From Elusimicrobia bacterium RIFCSPLOWO2_12_FULL_59_9 (lineage in GTDB: Bacteria > Elusimicrobiota > Elusimicrobia > O2-12-FULL-59-9), in assembly GCA_001800185.1 (NCBI GenBank), contig MGUX01000003.1, forward strand, positions 22,063 to 46,574: DNA of 24,512 nt, read 5' to 3'. Shown piece after piece: positions 15,554 to 23,655 of the stretch; within the stretch, counting starts at the first letter, position 1, and every line of letters starts with the position of its first letter. The notes below the pieces were generated by a model. The model was not told where the DNA came from and searched no databases. It saw only the letters and a program-made list of their open reading frames with translations. The translations under genes were made by a program, and so were the position numbers.

Positions 15554-16945
15554 CTATTTTACACCACCGGCCGCTTTTTCCACCAGCGCGAAAGCCAGGC
15601 GGTTGGCTCGCGCAGCCAACTCCTTCTCGTCCAAGCCCGCCACGGCGAAGTCCTCTACGACGAGCCTGCCGTTGACCATCACCCAGCGGGCCCTGCGGCT
15701 CGCGCCGGCAAACAGCAGCGCCGCGACGGGGTCGTGCCAGGCTCCGGCAAAATCCACGCCGTTGAGATCGAACACCGCGATGTCGGCCGCTTTGTCCGTT
15801 TCCAGCAAGCCGACGGCTTCAAAGCCAAGGGCGCTCGCGCCGCCTCGCGTGGCCATGCGCAGCACGTCTCTGGCCGGCATGGAGCCGACCCCGCTTTTGA
15901 CGCGGTGCACCAAGAGGCACTGCCGCGCCTCTGCCAGCATGTCGGAGCTGTCGTTGGAGGCGGAGCCGTCCACGCCGAGACCGACCTGAACGCCGGCGTT
16001 CAAAAAATCCCGGACCGGCGCGATGCCGGAGCCCAGGCGCAGGTTGGAAGTGGGACAATGGGCCACCGCAGTGCGCGTCTGCGCCATGCGGCGGATATCC
16101 ACCGGCCCCATGTGAACGCAATGAGCGAGCCAGGTCCGCGGGCCCAGCCAGCCGGCTGAATCCATGTATTCGAGCGGGGTCATGCGGTGGCGCTGCCGGC
16201 AATATTCGATTTCATCGAGCGTCTCCGCCAAATGGGTATGCAGCGGCACCTTCCATTTGGCGGCGGCCTCGGCCGTCATCTTCAAAAGCGCGGTCGTGAC
16301 GGAAAAGGGAGAGCAAGGCGCCAGGGCGACGCGGCACATCGACCCCGGGCTGGGGTCATGGTATTTTTTGACCAGACGCTCGCTGTCTTTGAGGATTTCC
16401 TCCTCCTCCTGGACGAGCTCATCGGGCGGCAAGCCGCCGCGAGAGCGTCCCAGAGACATGGAGCCGCGCGTGGGCTGAAAGCGGATTCCCAGATTTCTGG
16501 CCGCCTCTATCTCCAAATCTATCCATTCGGCCGGAGCGCCTTTGGGAAAAACGTAGAGATGGTCGGCCGTGGTTGTGCATCCCGTCAAAAGAAGCTCGAC
16601 CAAACCCACCTGGGCGCTGACCGAAACCGCCTCCGGAGTCAAATGCTTCCAAAGGCCGTAGAGGTGGACCAGCCAATCGAAAAGCTTGGCGTCCTGCGCC
16701 GCCGGGACGCACCGCGTCAAAGTTTGAAAAAGATGGTGGTGCGTGTTGACCAGGCCCGGCATCACGACGCAGCCTTTGGCGTCCAGGACTCGCGCGCCCG
16801 GCGGCGGCTGGATGTCCTTTCCGACCGCCTTGATCACGGGTCCCTGGATCAGGACGTCTCCGCCTTCGATCTCGCGGTTGAGGTTGTCGAAGGTCAGGAC
16901 GCGCAGGGCGTTTTTGATCAAAATGGAGGAACTTCCGTCAATCAT
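15554..16945 (-). CDS. 8-oxoguanine deaminase-like amidohydrolase
   Basis: This 463-aa amidohydrolase is very close in motif order to the 8-oxoguanine deaminases of the Pseudomonas Pa0142 group, which convert 8-oxoguanine to urate and ammonia. Metal ligands are H69 and H71 in NTHHHLFQT, H236 and H238 in LHTHLAE with catalytic E241, H275 in LAHCVHM, and D326 in GVDGSASND. Family-specific stretches include VPAAQDAKLFDWL, TTTADHLYVFP, RGSMSLGRSRGGLPP, APCSPFSV, GSGIAPVRDF and AGAWHDPVAALLF. GGAG sits ahead of the ATG, and the start overlaps the PLP gene stop by eight bases. Placement with two purine hydroxylases supports a purine substrate. Related enzymes act on hydroxyatrazine-type triazines, but context makes that unlikely. 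Confidence 0.88.
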   Translation of the reverse strand: MIDGSSSILIKNALRVLTFDNLNREIEGGDVLIQGPVIKAVGKDIQPPPGARVLDAKGCVVMPGLVNTHHHLFQTLTRCVPAAQDAKLFDWLVHLYGLWKHLTPEAVSVSAQVGLVELLLTGCTTTADHLYVFPKGAPAEWIDLEIEAARNLGIRFQPTRGSMSLGRSRGGLPPDELVQEEEEILKDSERLVKKYHDPSPGSMCRVALAPCSPFSVTTALLKMTAEAAAKWKVPLHTHLAETLDEIEYCRQRHRMTPLEYMDSAGWLGPRTWLAHCVHMGPVDIRRMAQTRTAVAHCPTSNLRLGSGIAPVRDFLNAGVQVGLGVDGSASNDSSDMLAEARQCLLVHRVKSGVGSMPARDVLRMATRGGASALGFEAVGLLETDKAADIAVFDLNGVDFAGAWHDPVAALLFAGASRRARWVMVNGRLVVEDFAVAGLDEKELAARANRLAFALVEKAAGGVK

Positions 16946-18398
16946 TTTTGAGCTCCGCCGTTTTTTCGTTGAAGGACTCGATCTCCGAGTCCCATTGCTC
17001 GACCCGGCCGAAGGTTTTTTGCCAGAACTCCGGATCCCAAAGGCGGTTGAGCTCTTCGGAGGTCTTTCCCTGCTGCTCCACCCAAGTGAAGTACTTCAAG
17101 TTATGCAGTGCCTTGCGGTCCCAGTAGCCCAACTCCTTCATATTCCCCGTATGAGCGCCCATCAGCGCGCGCTCGAAATCCGCCGCGGCTTGGCGCATTT
17201 CGTAAGTCCCGCGGGCCTGCTTGAGCTCCTGGAGGCGGGAGCGGTAAAGCTCCTGAGAATCGGTGAAAACCGTGAAGAGAACGTCATTAGGGCCCATCTC
17301 AAAGTACTTGGCCAGCTTGATCGAGGCGACCAGATTGCATATGCCGGAGATGCCCAGAAGCTTGAGCGACTCCACCGCCTCCGCGGACGCGCCGGTTTCC
17401 GCCAGAAACTTTTTTCCCGCCGGCTCGTTGAACAGGCGCAGGGACCGCAGGCAGTCCTCGTCGTCGACCGCCACGACCGCGTCGGTGTTGCGCACGTTGT
17501 GTATCCACGGCACGTGCTTGTCGCCGATTCCCTCGATGCGGTGTCCGCCGAAGCCGTTTAAAAGCAGCGTCGGGCATTGAAGCGCCTCGACCGCGGCCAC
17601 CTTGATTTCGGGAAAGAGGGTTCTCAGATAATCCCCCGCGGCGATGGTGCCCGCCGAGCCCGTCGCCGAAACGTAAGCGGCCAGGCGCCCGCGCTTTCCC
17701 CGCACCGCCTCAAACGCCTCGGCGACCGCCCGGCCGGTCACGTGGTAGTGCCAAACGCCGTTTCCAAACTCTTCGAACTGGTTGAAGATCACGCAGTCCT
17801 TGCGGGTTTTCCGGATCTCCCAGCACTTGTCGTAAATTTCTTTGACGTTGCTTTCGCAGCCGGGCGTGGCGATGACCTCGGCCCCGATGGACTTGAGCCA
17901 CTCAAAACGTTCCCGGCTCATCTCCTCGGGAAGAATGGCCACGGCGGCGCATTTCAAAAGAGCGCTATCGAAGGCCCCCCCCCGGCAGTAGTTTCCGGTC
18001 GAGGGCCACACGGCCTTCTGGGAAGTGGGATCGAATTCGCCCCGGACCAGTTTGGGAACGAGGCAGCCGAAGGCGGCGCCGACCTTATGCGCGCCGGTGG
18101 GAAAATGCTTGCCGGTCAGGCCGATGATGCGCGGGCGGACCCCCGTGATCTCGCGCGGAATCTCGAAAAAGTTGACCCCCCCGAAGAGGCCGGTCCGGAC
18201 GTCGTTTTTCCAGGTGATCCGAAAAAGGTTGGCCGGGTGCACGTCGGACATTTTGACTTTCTTGAGCTGCTGGGAAATCTTGGCGGGGACTTTGAGCGGA
18301 TCGATGAGTTGCGAAAAAGTGGGCAGGGTGATTTTAAGCTTCCGGCAGTGCTCGACGGTCTTTTCTAAAACGGAACGGCCGGCGGTTATTTGAGACAT
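16938..18398 (-). CDS. Fold-type-II PLP-dependent enzyme of unknown substrate
   Basis: This 486-aa protein of the tryptophan synthase beta/cysteine synthase superfamily carries the PLP lysine K105 in TGAHKVGAAFG, an asparagine loop WPSTGNYCRGG, and a phosphate-binding glycine loop SATGSAGT. N- and C-terminal extensions of roughly 60 and 100 residues make it longer than cysteine synthase (about 310) and distinguish it from E. coli YgeX (diaminopropionate ammonia-lyase, about 400), whose motifs it lacks. Such enzymes perform beta-elimination or replacement on amino acids like serine, cysteine or diaminopropionate. Good AGGAGA site before ATG 18398; it starts 21 bases after the upstream PLP gene and overlaps the deaminase. 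I do not recognise a characterised family member. A lyase acting on a purine-derived amino acid is a reasonable inference only. Confidence 0.8.
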   Translation of the reverse strand: MSQITAGRSVLEKTVEHCRKLKITLPTFSQLIDPLKVPAKISQQLKKVKMSDVHPANLFRITWKNDVRTGLFGGVNFFEIPREITGVRPRIIGLTGKHFPTGAHKVGAAFGCLVPKLVRGEFDPTSQKAVWPSTGNYCRGGAFDSALLKCAAVAILPEEMSRERFEWLKSIGAEVIATPGCESNVKEIYDKCWEIRKTRKDCVIFNQFEEFGNGVWHYHVTGRAVAEAFEAVRGKRGRLAAYVSATGSAGTIAAGDYLRTLFPEIKVAAVEALQCPTLLLNGFGGHRIEGIGDKHVPWIHNVRNTDAVVAVDDEDCLRSLRLFNEPAGKKFLAETGASAEAVESLKLLGISGICNLVASIKLAKYFEMGPNDVLFTVFTDSQELYRSRLQELKQARGTYEMRQAAADFERALMGAHTGNMKELGYWDRKALHNLKYFTWVEQQGKTSEELNRLWDPEFWQKTFGRVEQWDSEIESFNEKTAELKND

Positions 18399-18419
18399 GG
18401 CTTTCTCCTGGACTTTTTT

Positions 18420-19670
18420 TTAGGGGGCCGTGAAATGGCCGGCATGCTTATCCATCAGGACTTCGAGCTCCTCGATGGAGGGCCGGATGAGGTACGGGGG
18501 CTTGAGCGCCTGAACCACGCTGGCGGCGTCTTTAAGCCCGTTTCCCGTCAAGAGCGCCACCACGCTCTCCTGCGCTCCCACGCGCCCCTGCTGCGCCGCT
18601 TTTTTCAGCCCCGCGACCGACGCCGCGCCGGCCGGCTCGGCAAAAACGTTCGCCTCCCGGGCGACGCTCACCACCGCTTCCAGGATTTCCTGGTCGGTGA
18701 CGGAAACGGCAAATCCCTGGGATTGGCGCAGCGCCTCGACGGCCGCTTGTCCGTCGCGCGGCAAGCGCACCGAAATGCTGTCGGCCAGGGTTTGTCCCGA
18801 CACGGGCTCAAGCTTGTTTCCGGTTTCAAAGGCCTTTTTCACCGCGTCGCTTTTTTCAGCCTGAACCGCCACCAGTTGCGGCGTTTTTTTGATGAGCTTC
18901 AGGCGCTCAAATTCCTGAAACCCTTTCCACAGGCCGCTCAAGATATTGCCGTCGCCGACCGGAACGAACACCTTGTCGGGCGCCTCCCAATCGAGCTGCT
19001 CGCAGATTTCGAAGGCGCAGGTTTTTTTGCCCTCTCGGGTGAAAGGGTTAAATCCGGTGTTGCGGTTGTACCAGCCGAATTTCTCCGTCGCCTGGAGGCA
19101 AAGATCGAAGGCATCGTCGTAGTTTCCCATGACCGTGACCACGGTCGCGCCGAAGACCAAAAGCTGGGTGAGCTTGGCCGGCGGCGCCGACTGGGGCACG
19201 AAGATCACCGTCCTCAGGCCCGACCCGGCCGCCAAGCAGGCCATGGAGGCCGCCGCGTTGCCGGTCGAGGCGGCGGCGATGGCTCTTTCGCCGGTTTCCA
19301 GGGCGCGCGCCAAGACCACCGCGCTGGCCCGGTCTTTGAAGGATGCGCTGGGCTGGCGGCCGTCGTCTTTAAGATGGAGGCGCGAAAGCCCGAGCTTGCG
19401 GCCGAGTCTTTGGGCGTGGAAAAGCGGCGTCCAGCCGGACTCGACCGGCCAAAAGCTGGGATCGCCTTTAAGGGGCAGAAGGTCCAGGTATCGCCACGGG
19501 CTCTGGTCCGGATTTTCAGCGAAAAACTTCCGGGTCAGGCGGCCACGCGCGGCCTTGTAATCATAAACCACCTGGACGTTGCCGCCGCAGGACGGGCAGA
19601 TGTAACGAACGTCCTTGGCGCCGTGCTCTTTGGAGCAGGAAACGCACTTAAAACCCTCGATTTTAGCCAT
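18420..19670 (-). CDS. Threonine synthase-like PLP enzyme with zinc ribbon
   Basis: This 416-aa protein of the threonine synthase family (O-phosphohomoserine to threonine) has an N-terminal zinc ribbon (C9, C12, C25, C28), the substrate-loop ESGWTPL, the PLP lysine K112 in SASFKDRAS, the asparagine loop ASTGNAAAS and a phosphate loop PVGDGNILSG. The ATG at 19670 begins exactly at the ribbon; a TTG at 19682 is an alternative. It heads the run and no homoserine dehydrogenase or homoserine kinase gene is nearby. It may be a normal thrC placed here, or a paralog recruited as a lyase alongside the next PLP gene. Its C-terminus matches short bacterial threonine synthases. Sequence alone favours threonine synthase chemistry with moderate confidence. 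Confidence 0.8.
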   Translation of the reverse strand: MAKIEGFKCVSCSKEHGAKDVRYICPSCGGNVQVVYDYKAARGRLTRKFFAENPDQSPWRYLDLLPLKGDPSFWPVESGWTPLFHAQRLGRKLGLSRLHLKDDGRQPSASFKDRASAVVLARALETGERAIAAASTGNAAASMACLAAGSGLRTVIFVPQSAPPAKLTQLLVFGATVVTVMGNYDDAFDLCLQATEKFGWYNRNTGFNPFTREGKKTCAFEICEQLDWEAPDKVFVPVGDGNILSGLWKGFQEFERLKLIKKTPQLVAVQAEKSDAVKKAFETGNKLEPVSGQTLADSISVRLPRDGQAAVEALRQSQGFAVSVTDQEILEAVVSVAREANVFAEPAGAASVAGLKKAAQQGRVGAQESVVALLTGNGLKDAASVVQALKPPYLIRPSIEELEVLMDKHAGHFTAP

Positions 19671-19754
19671 AGGACCCAACAAAACGGAAGCGCGATGCCT
19701 CCCCTCAAAAAAAGCAAGGAAGAATTCCGACGAGGCAATACCATTGAATCAATT

Positions 19755-19793
19755 TTGACGTTTGCAATCAATCCGCCCTTTTATTTATATAAT
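19755..19793 (+). promoter_or_regulatory. Candidate promoter for the DsbA-like gene
   Basis: A perfect TATAAT lies at 19788-19793 in an AT-rich stretch of an otherwise GC-rich region. TTGACG at 19755-19760 is 27 bases away, too far for a standard -35; TTGCAA at 19762-19767 gives a 20-base gap. The -10 is convincing and the -35 is not. This 149-base gap separates divergent genes, so the minus-strand operon promoter should also lie here, but I see no clear one. Confidence 0.5.
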
Positions 19794-19819
19794 GGGAGGC
19801 AAAGAGGCCGGCGCGGCCG

Positions 19820-20674
19820 ATGATTGCGCCGAAGAACACTATGAGAAATCTTTCCGCAAGCATGTCCCCACGTAAAAATTTAGCGCGCGCCGCCGTCCTG
19901 CCGCTCCTGGCGCTGGCGCCTTTGCTTTTAGCCGCCGCCGGCGCCCGCTCGGAAGAAATATCCAGGGAAGCCGTGGAAAAGCTTCTCAAAGAGAATCCTA
20001 AGATTATTCTGGACATTTTGGAAAGCCATAAGGCCGAGCTTTTCAATATGGTCAACCAGGGAGCCCAGGAAGCGCGGGAACAACAACAGCAGAAAGATCT
20101 GGACGAGTCCTTCAAAAACCCTTTGACGCCCGAGATACCTGAAAACGCGAGAATTCGCGGCAACAAAAACGCCAAATACACTTTAGTGGAGTACTCCGAC
20201 TTCGAATGCCCTTATTGCCGGAGGGGCTACAGCACGGTCGAAGAGCTTAGGAATAAATATGGAAAGGACCTGCGCTTCATCTATAAGAACCTCCCTCTTC
20301 CCATGCACAAGCAGGCCATGCCGGCCGCGCAATATTTCGAGGCCCTCTCCCTTCAATCCGAGGAAAAAGCCTGGAAGCTTCACGACATCATGTATCAGGA
20401 GCAGGATAAGCTCAGCGCCGATTTCCTTCGGGAAGCCGCGCGGAGGGTCGGCGCAGACATGGCCCGCTTGGAAAAGGACCTCAAGAGCGACAAAGTTCAA
20501 AAAGCGATTCAGGCTGACCAGAAGGAGGCGCAGTCCTTCGGCTTTGACGGAACTCCCGGCTTCCTGTTGAACGGCGTCCCAATCCGGGGAGCCTACCCCG
20601 TGGAACACTTCGATGCGATCATCAAAAAATTGTCGGGAAAAGCCGCCGAAAACGCTCCCAACCAAGGGCCCTAA
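19820..20674 (+). CDS. Exported DsbA-family thiol-disulfide oxidoreductase
   Basis: This protein of up to 284 aa forms, breaks or rearranges disulfides in exported proteins. The N-terminus has a basic stretch (SPRKNLAR) and a hydrophobic core rich in Leu/Ala ending at AGARS, a typical signal peptide. A helical, charged segment (about 45-105) precedes a thioredoxin/DsbA domain with the CPYC active site (C130, C133) in YSDFECPYCRRG and the cis-proline loop GFDGTPGFLLNG. This layout matches the Com1/BdbD-like single-domain exported DsbA proteins. Alternative starts at 19841 and 19862 keep the signal peptide; ribosome sites are weak for all. It is transcribed away from the purine operon and its stop overlaps that of the convergent glycosyltransferase gene. 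Functional partners are not in view. Confidence 0.87.
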   Translation: MIAPKNTMRNLSASMSPRKNLARAAVLPLLALAPLLLAAAGARSEEISREAVEKLLKENPKIILDILESHKAELFNMVNQGAQEAREQQQQKDLDESFKNPLTPEIPENARIRGNKNAKYTLVEYSDFECPYCRRGYSTVEELRNKYGKDLRFIYKNLPLPMHKQAMPAAQYFEALSLQSEEKAWKLHDIMYQEQDKLSADFLREAARRVGADMARLEKDLKSDKVQKAIQADQKEAQSFGFDGTPGFLLNGVPIRGAYPVEHFDAIIKKLSGKAAENAPNQGP

Positions 20675-22353
20675 CGGCTGGGCCCCGCCGTTTTCCCCAA
20701 ACCGCGTTTCAATATGTCGATGTTCCGGCGGATGTTTTCCAACTGCCGGGGATTCTTTTCAAGTTGAGCCAGATGCTCCAGCGCCCACAGCGTCTCTTCC
20801 GGTTCGTTTCGTCCCGCCTGGAGAACGGCCAAGTTCAGATAAGAGGCCTTGTAGGCGGGGTCCGCCCGAATAGAGGCCCGGTATTCTTCCGCGGCCTTGT
20901 CTTTCCACCCCTGATTGGCGAAGATGACACCGAAGCTGTAATGCGTCACCGCCATGTCCTCCTCGCCGATCAGAGGCATCCGCGTCAATCCCCAGCAAGG
21001 CAGCAGCAGGAACAAAAGGCCAGCCGCCTTCGCCAACCTGCGCGCGTGAACGTTTTCATAAAAGCGGGCCAGCGCCAGCCCCGCAAACGGAATGAGACCC
21101 GCCACGACTGGAAAGCGGTAGCGGGAGAGAACGTAAAATAAAACGTTCACGCCCAAATACGTCAGCACATAGGCCTGCAGCAACCACTCGGTCTTCGCTT
21201 TTCGCCACGACAACAGCAGGCCCAGCATTCCCAGAGGAGCGACCATTCCCCAACTCAGCAGCGGCGCGCGTCCAATACGGGTGAATTTGTCGAACAGGGA
21301 AGGGAAAAAATTGTCCGGCGCCTCACGGTAATTCCAAAAATAACCCATTTTCTTGAAAAGCAGACGGAGGGCGTCAGCCGGCCGGTTCTGGAACCAGCGC
21401 AACGTTTCCCGCGTCCAGAAGCGCGAAACCTCCTTGGGACTGAGAGTCTTGCCCACGCGCCGCTGGGCCTCTTCCTTGAAATCCTCGTATTCGTGGCCCG
21501 GCCCGTAGCGCACGAACGACGGAGTATCGTTCAAGCCGTTGGCTTCGGGATTGTTGCCGATGTAGAGGTTGACGCCGCCGCTGGCCGTCGTCAGTCCCCA
21601 CCCGTTTTTCGGATCGACGATCCGGTTGCGAAGCTGGAAAGGAAAAAGGGGCAGCCAAAGACCCAGGACGAAAACGGCCGCGGCAAGCGCGAGCCGCTTT
21701 ATTCCTCTCGAGCGCAGAGTCCAAAAAGCCCATGCCAGAGCCGCCGGAAGAAAGGCCAGAACCGTGGGTCGGAATATCGTGGACAAACCCAGGCAGAATC
21801 CCCCCAGAGCCCACCGCAGGGCGGGACGCTCGTCACCGGAGGCGCGAACCAGCAGACACAGCGCGGCCAGATTGAAAAAGAAAATGAAGAATTCTCCAAG
21901 GAAACGGGACTCATAAAATACCGCCGGACCGTAAAATACGCCGATGGCGGCGGCCCATAGCCCCGACTTCTTATCGAACAGGCGGGCGGTCAACCGGTAA
22001 ACAAGGACCGGCGCGAGGGCGCCCAGTACGTGCTGAAAGACGACGACGCGAATGATGTCGCGGCCCATCACTTTGCCGATGAGCGCAAGGAAATACGGGT
22101 ACGCCGGATTGAGATTGAAAATTCCCAGGCTTCGGGCCAGCCACCCTTCGCGGTCGATGACTCCAGCCCAGGATTCGAAGATATTGTCGTCGAGCAAAGG
22201 CGTGCGGAACCAGAAATCTTCGCGAAACGCGAGCAGATGGCCCATGCGCAAGCCAAGCGCCGCCAGAAAAATCCATATTTCCGGCCGCCTCCACGGAGCC
22301 GGGACGGTTTCTTGCGCCGATTGCGCCTGCGATTTTGATTTTTTTCGGGACAT
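20671..22353 (-). CDS. Membrane GT-C glycosyltransferase with C-terminal TPR region
   Basis: This 560-aa integral membrane protein has about ten hydrophobic segments and resembles the ArnT/PMT group (PMT_2-like), which move sugars from polyprenyl-phosphate donors on the outer face of the inner membrane. The first outward loop carries the acidic pair in LLDDNIFESW, as expected for the catalytic Asp. A large soluble loop (about 265-360, with NLYIGNNPEANGL) follows the mid-protein helices. From about residue 470 there are TPR-like helices (HYSFGVIFANQGWKDKAAEEY, then SYLNLAVLQAGRNEPEE). It lies 17 bases behind the MFS gene, probably in one transcript. Donor and acceptor are unknown; a bacterial surface-glycan or protein-glycosylation role is likely. 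Confidence 0.8.
   Translation of the reverse strand: MSRKKSKSQAQSAQETVPAPWRRPEIWIFLAALGLRMGHLLAFREDFWFRTPLLDDNIFESWAGVIDREGWLARSLGIFNLNPAYPYFLALIGKVMGRDIIRVVVFQHVLGALAPVLVYRLTARLFDKKSGLWAAAIGVFYGPAVFYESRFLGEFFIFFFNLAALCLLVRASGDERPALRWALGGFCLGLSTIFRPTVLAFLPAALAWAFWTLRSRGIKRLALAAAVFVLGLWLPLFPFQLRNRIVDPKNGWGLTTASGGVNLYIGNNPEANGLNDTPSFVRYGPGHEYEDFKEEAQRRVGKTLSPKEVSRFWTRETLRWFQNRPADALRLLFKKMGYFWNYREAPDNFFPSLFDKFTRIGRAPLLSWGMVAPLGMLGLLLSWRKAKTEWLLQAYVLTYLGVNVLFYVLSRYRFPVVAGLIPFAGLALARFYENVHARRLAKAAGLLFLLLPCWGLTRMPLIGEEDMAVTHYSFGVIFANQGWKDKAAEEYRASIRADPAYKASYLNLAVLQAGRNEPEETLWALEHLAQLEKNPRQLENIRRNIDILKRGLGKTAGPSR
20673..20694 (+). terminator. Weak terminator-like hairpin at the convergent gene ends
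   Basis: AACGGC (20673-20678) pairs with GCCGTT (20687-20692) around an eight-base GC-rich loop, and the plus strand continues with TTCCCC. The T-run is only four bases, so termination strength is doubtful. It follows the DsbA-like stop and lies within the last codons of the glycosyltransferase gene. Confidence 0.35.
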
Positions 22354-22370
22354 GGCCGGGGAACGGGGGG

Positions 22371-23570
22371 CTAGCCCGTCGATGCAGCCGCTTCGGGCGC
22401 GCGCCCGATGGCGGCGATGACGAGTGCCAGCGCGGCCGCTGAAAAAATTGCGCCCGCGTAAAACGTGGCCGGGGCGCCGATTTTATCCCACAGAAGCCCC
22501 GCCAGGGCGCTGGCCGCCAGCAAAGCTATTCCGCTCGCGAGGTTGAAAAATCCGAAGGCGGTTCCTCGAAGGTTTGCCGGCGCGGCGGCAGCCAGCATGG
22601 CCGCGAATACCCCCTGGGTGAAGCCCAAGTGGAGGCCCCACAGAGCCACGCCGAAAGCGGCCGGAATCCACCCGCCCGTCTGCGCCAGCGCCAGGTCGGA
22701 AGCGAGAAGGGCCGCCAGTCCCAAGCCGAGCAGAAATCGCCTGTCCACGCGGTCCGCGAGGCGGCCGGCCGGATAGGCCGAAAGGGCGTATACGATATTC
22801 ATCAAAACGAGAACTGAGGGGGCGAGGGCGTCGGACAAGCCTGCCTGGCGCGCGCGCAGAATGAGAAAGGCCTCGCTGAAGCGGGCCAGAGAGAAGACCG
22901 CTCCGCCGGCGACCAACATCCAGTAGTCTCCGCCCAGCTTTTTCAGCATCCTCCATTCTATAGGAGTCCGGACACGCCCGGGGGACGGCACGGCCTCGCT
23001 CTCGCGAACCCCGGCGACCAGCAAGCCCACCGAAATAACTCCAGGAATCGCAGCAAACCAGAATACGGTCCTGAAATTGCCCGAAAAAGTCAGCATCAGA
23101 GCCATGGCCAGAAGCGGACCCACGAAGGCGCCGACGGTGTCCAACGACTGGCGCAGGCCGTAGGCCGCGCCGCGGACCGGCTCTGGGGTCAAATCGGCGA
23201 TCAGCGCGTCCCGCGGCGCTCCGCGCAGGCCTTTGCCGACGCGGTCCATAAAACGGGCCGCAAAAACCGCCTCGACGCTTCCGGCCAAAGCGAAGAACGG
23301 TTTGGAGAGGGCTCCCAGCCCGTAGCCGAAAACGGCCAACTCCTTGCGCTTGCCGAGATAGTCGCTGAGCGCGCCGGAAAACACCTTGACGATGAGCGCG
23401 GTGGACTCCGCGATTCCCTCCACCAACCCGACGGCGACGGCGCTCGCCCCGAGCGCGGACACCATAAACACGGGCAAAAGGCTGTGGATAAGCTCGGAGG
23501 AGACGTCCATAAACAGGCTCACAAAGCCGAGCACCCATACGCCGCGAGGAATAGCCGTTGGAAATTTCAC
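22371..23570 (-). CDS. Major facilitator superfamily transporter
   Basis: This 399-aa protein with about twelve hydrophobic segments is typical of MFS permeases. It contains the loop 2-3 signature-like GALSDYLGKRKELAVFGYGLG and the repeat half GRLADRVDRRFLLGLG. The N-terminus MDVSSELIHSLLPVFM is characteristic of a bacterial MFS subgroup often annotated only as permease; no substrate can be read from it. The start is a GTG at 23570; an in-frame GTG at 23594 next to the octamer array is the alternative and no ATG lies nearby. It leads the two-gene unit with the glycosyltransferase. A purine permease role is not supported because purine carriers of the NCS1/NCS2 families look different. Confidence 0.83.
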   Translation of the reverse strand: MKFPTAIPRGVWVLGFVSLFMDVSSELIHSLLPVFMVSALGASAVAVGLVEGIAESTALIVKVFSGALSDYLGKRKELAVFGYGLGALSKPFFALAGSVEAVFAARFMDRVGKGLRGAPRDALIADLTPEPVRGAAYGLRQSLDTVGAFVGPLLAMALMLTFSGNFRTVFWFAAIPGVISVGLLVAGVRESEAVPSPGRVRTPIEWRMLKKLGGDYWMLVAGGAVFSLARFSEAFLILRARQAGLSDALAPSVLVLMNIVYALSAYPAGRLADRVDRRFLLGLGLAALLASDLALAQTGGWIPAAFGVALWGLHLGFTQGVFAAMLAAAAPANLRGTAFGFFNLASGIALLAASALAGLLWDKIGAPATFYAGAIFSAAALALVIAAIGRAPEAAASTG

Positions 23571-23588
23571 TTTTCTCAGGCGGTATTT

Positions 23589-23620
23589 TAGCACTTTATC
23601 ACTCTACCACTTTACCACTA
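23589..23620 (+). repeat. Four-unit octamer repeat array upstream of the MFS gene
   Basis: TAGCACTT, TATCACTC, TACCACTT and TACCACTA lie in the gap between the divergent MFS and amidohydrolase genes. This copy is outside the purine operon, showing the family is dispersed and not specific to that operon. Confidence 0.85.
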
Positions 23621-23655
23621 ACCCGAATTCACCAGTTGGGAATTCGCCCGACGGG

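Noticed and set aside
19755..19760. Paired -35/-10 promoter with TTGACG
   Set aside because: A 27-base gap to TATAAT is too long, so only the -10 is trusted.
18390..19823. 477-codon open frame on the plus strand
   Set aside because: Antisense to the threonine synthase-like gene, which has intact family motifs. The plus-strand frame has a Gly/Arg/His-rich composition typical of GC-rich shadow frames and no recognisable domain.
22371..23570. Purine transporter linked to the catabolic operon
   Set aside because: The protein is of MFS type without purine-carrier motifs, and it lies beyond a divergent gene and in a separate transcript.
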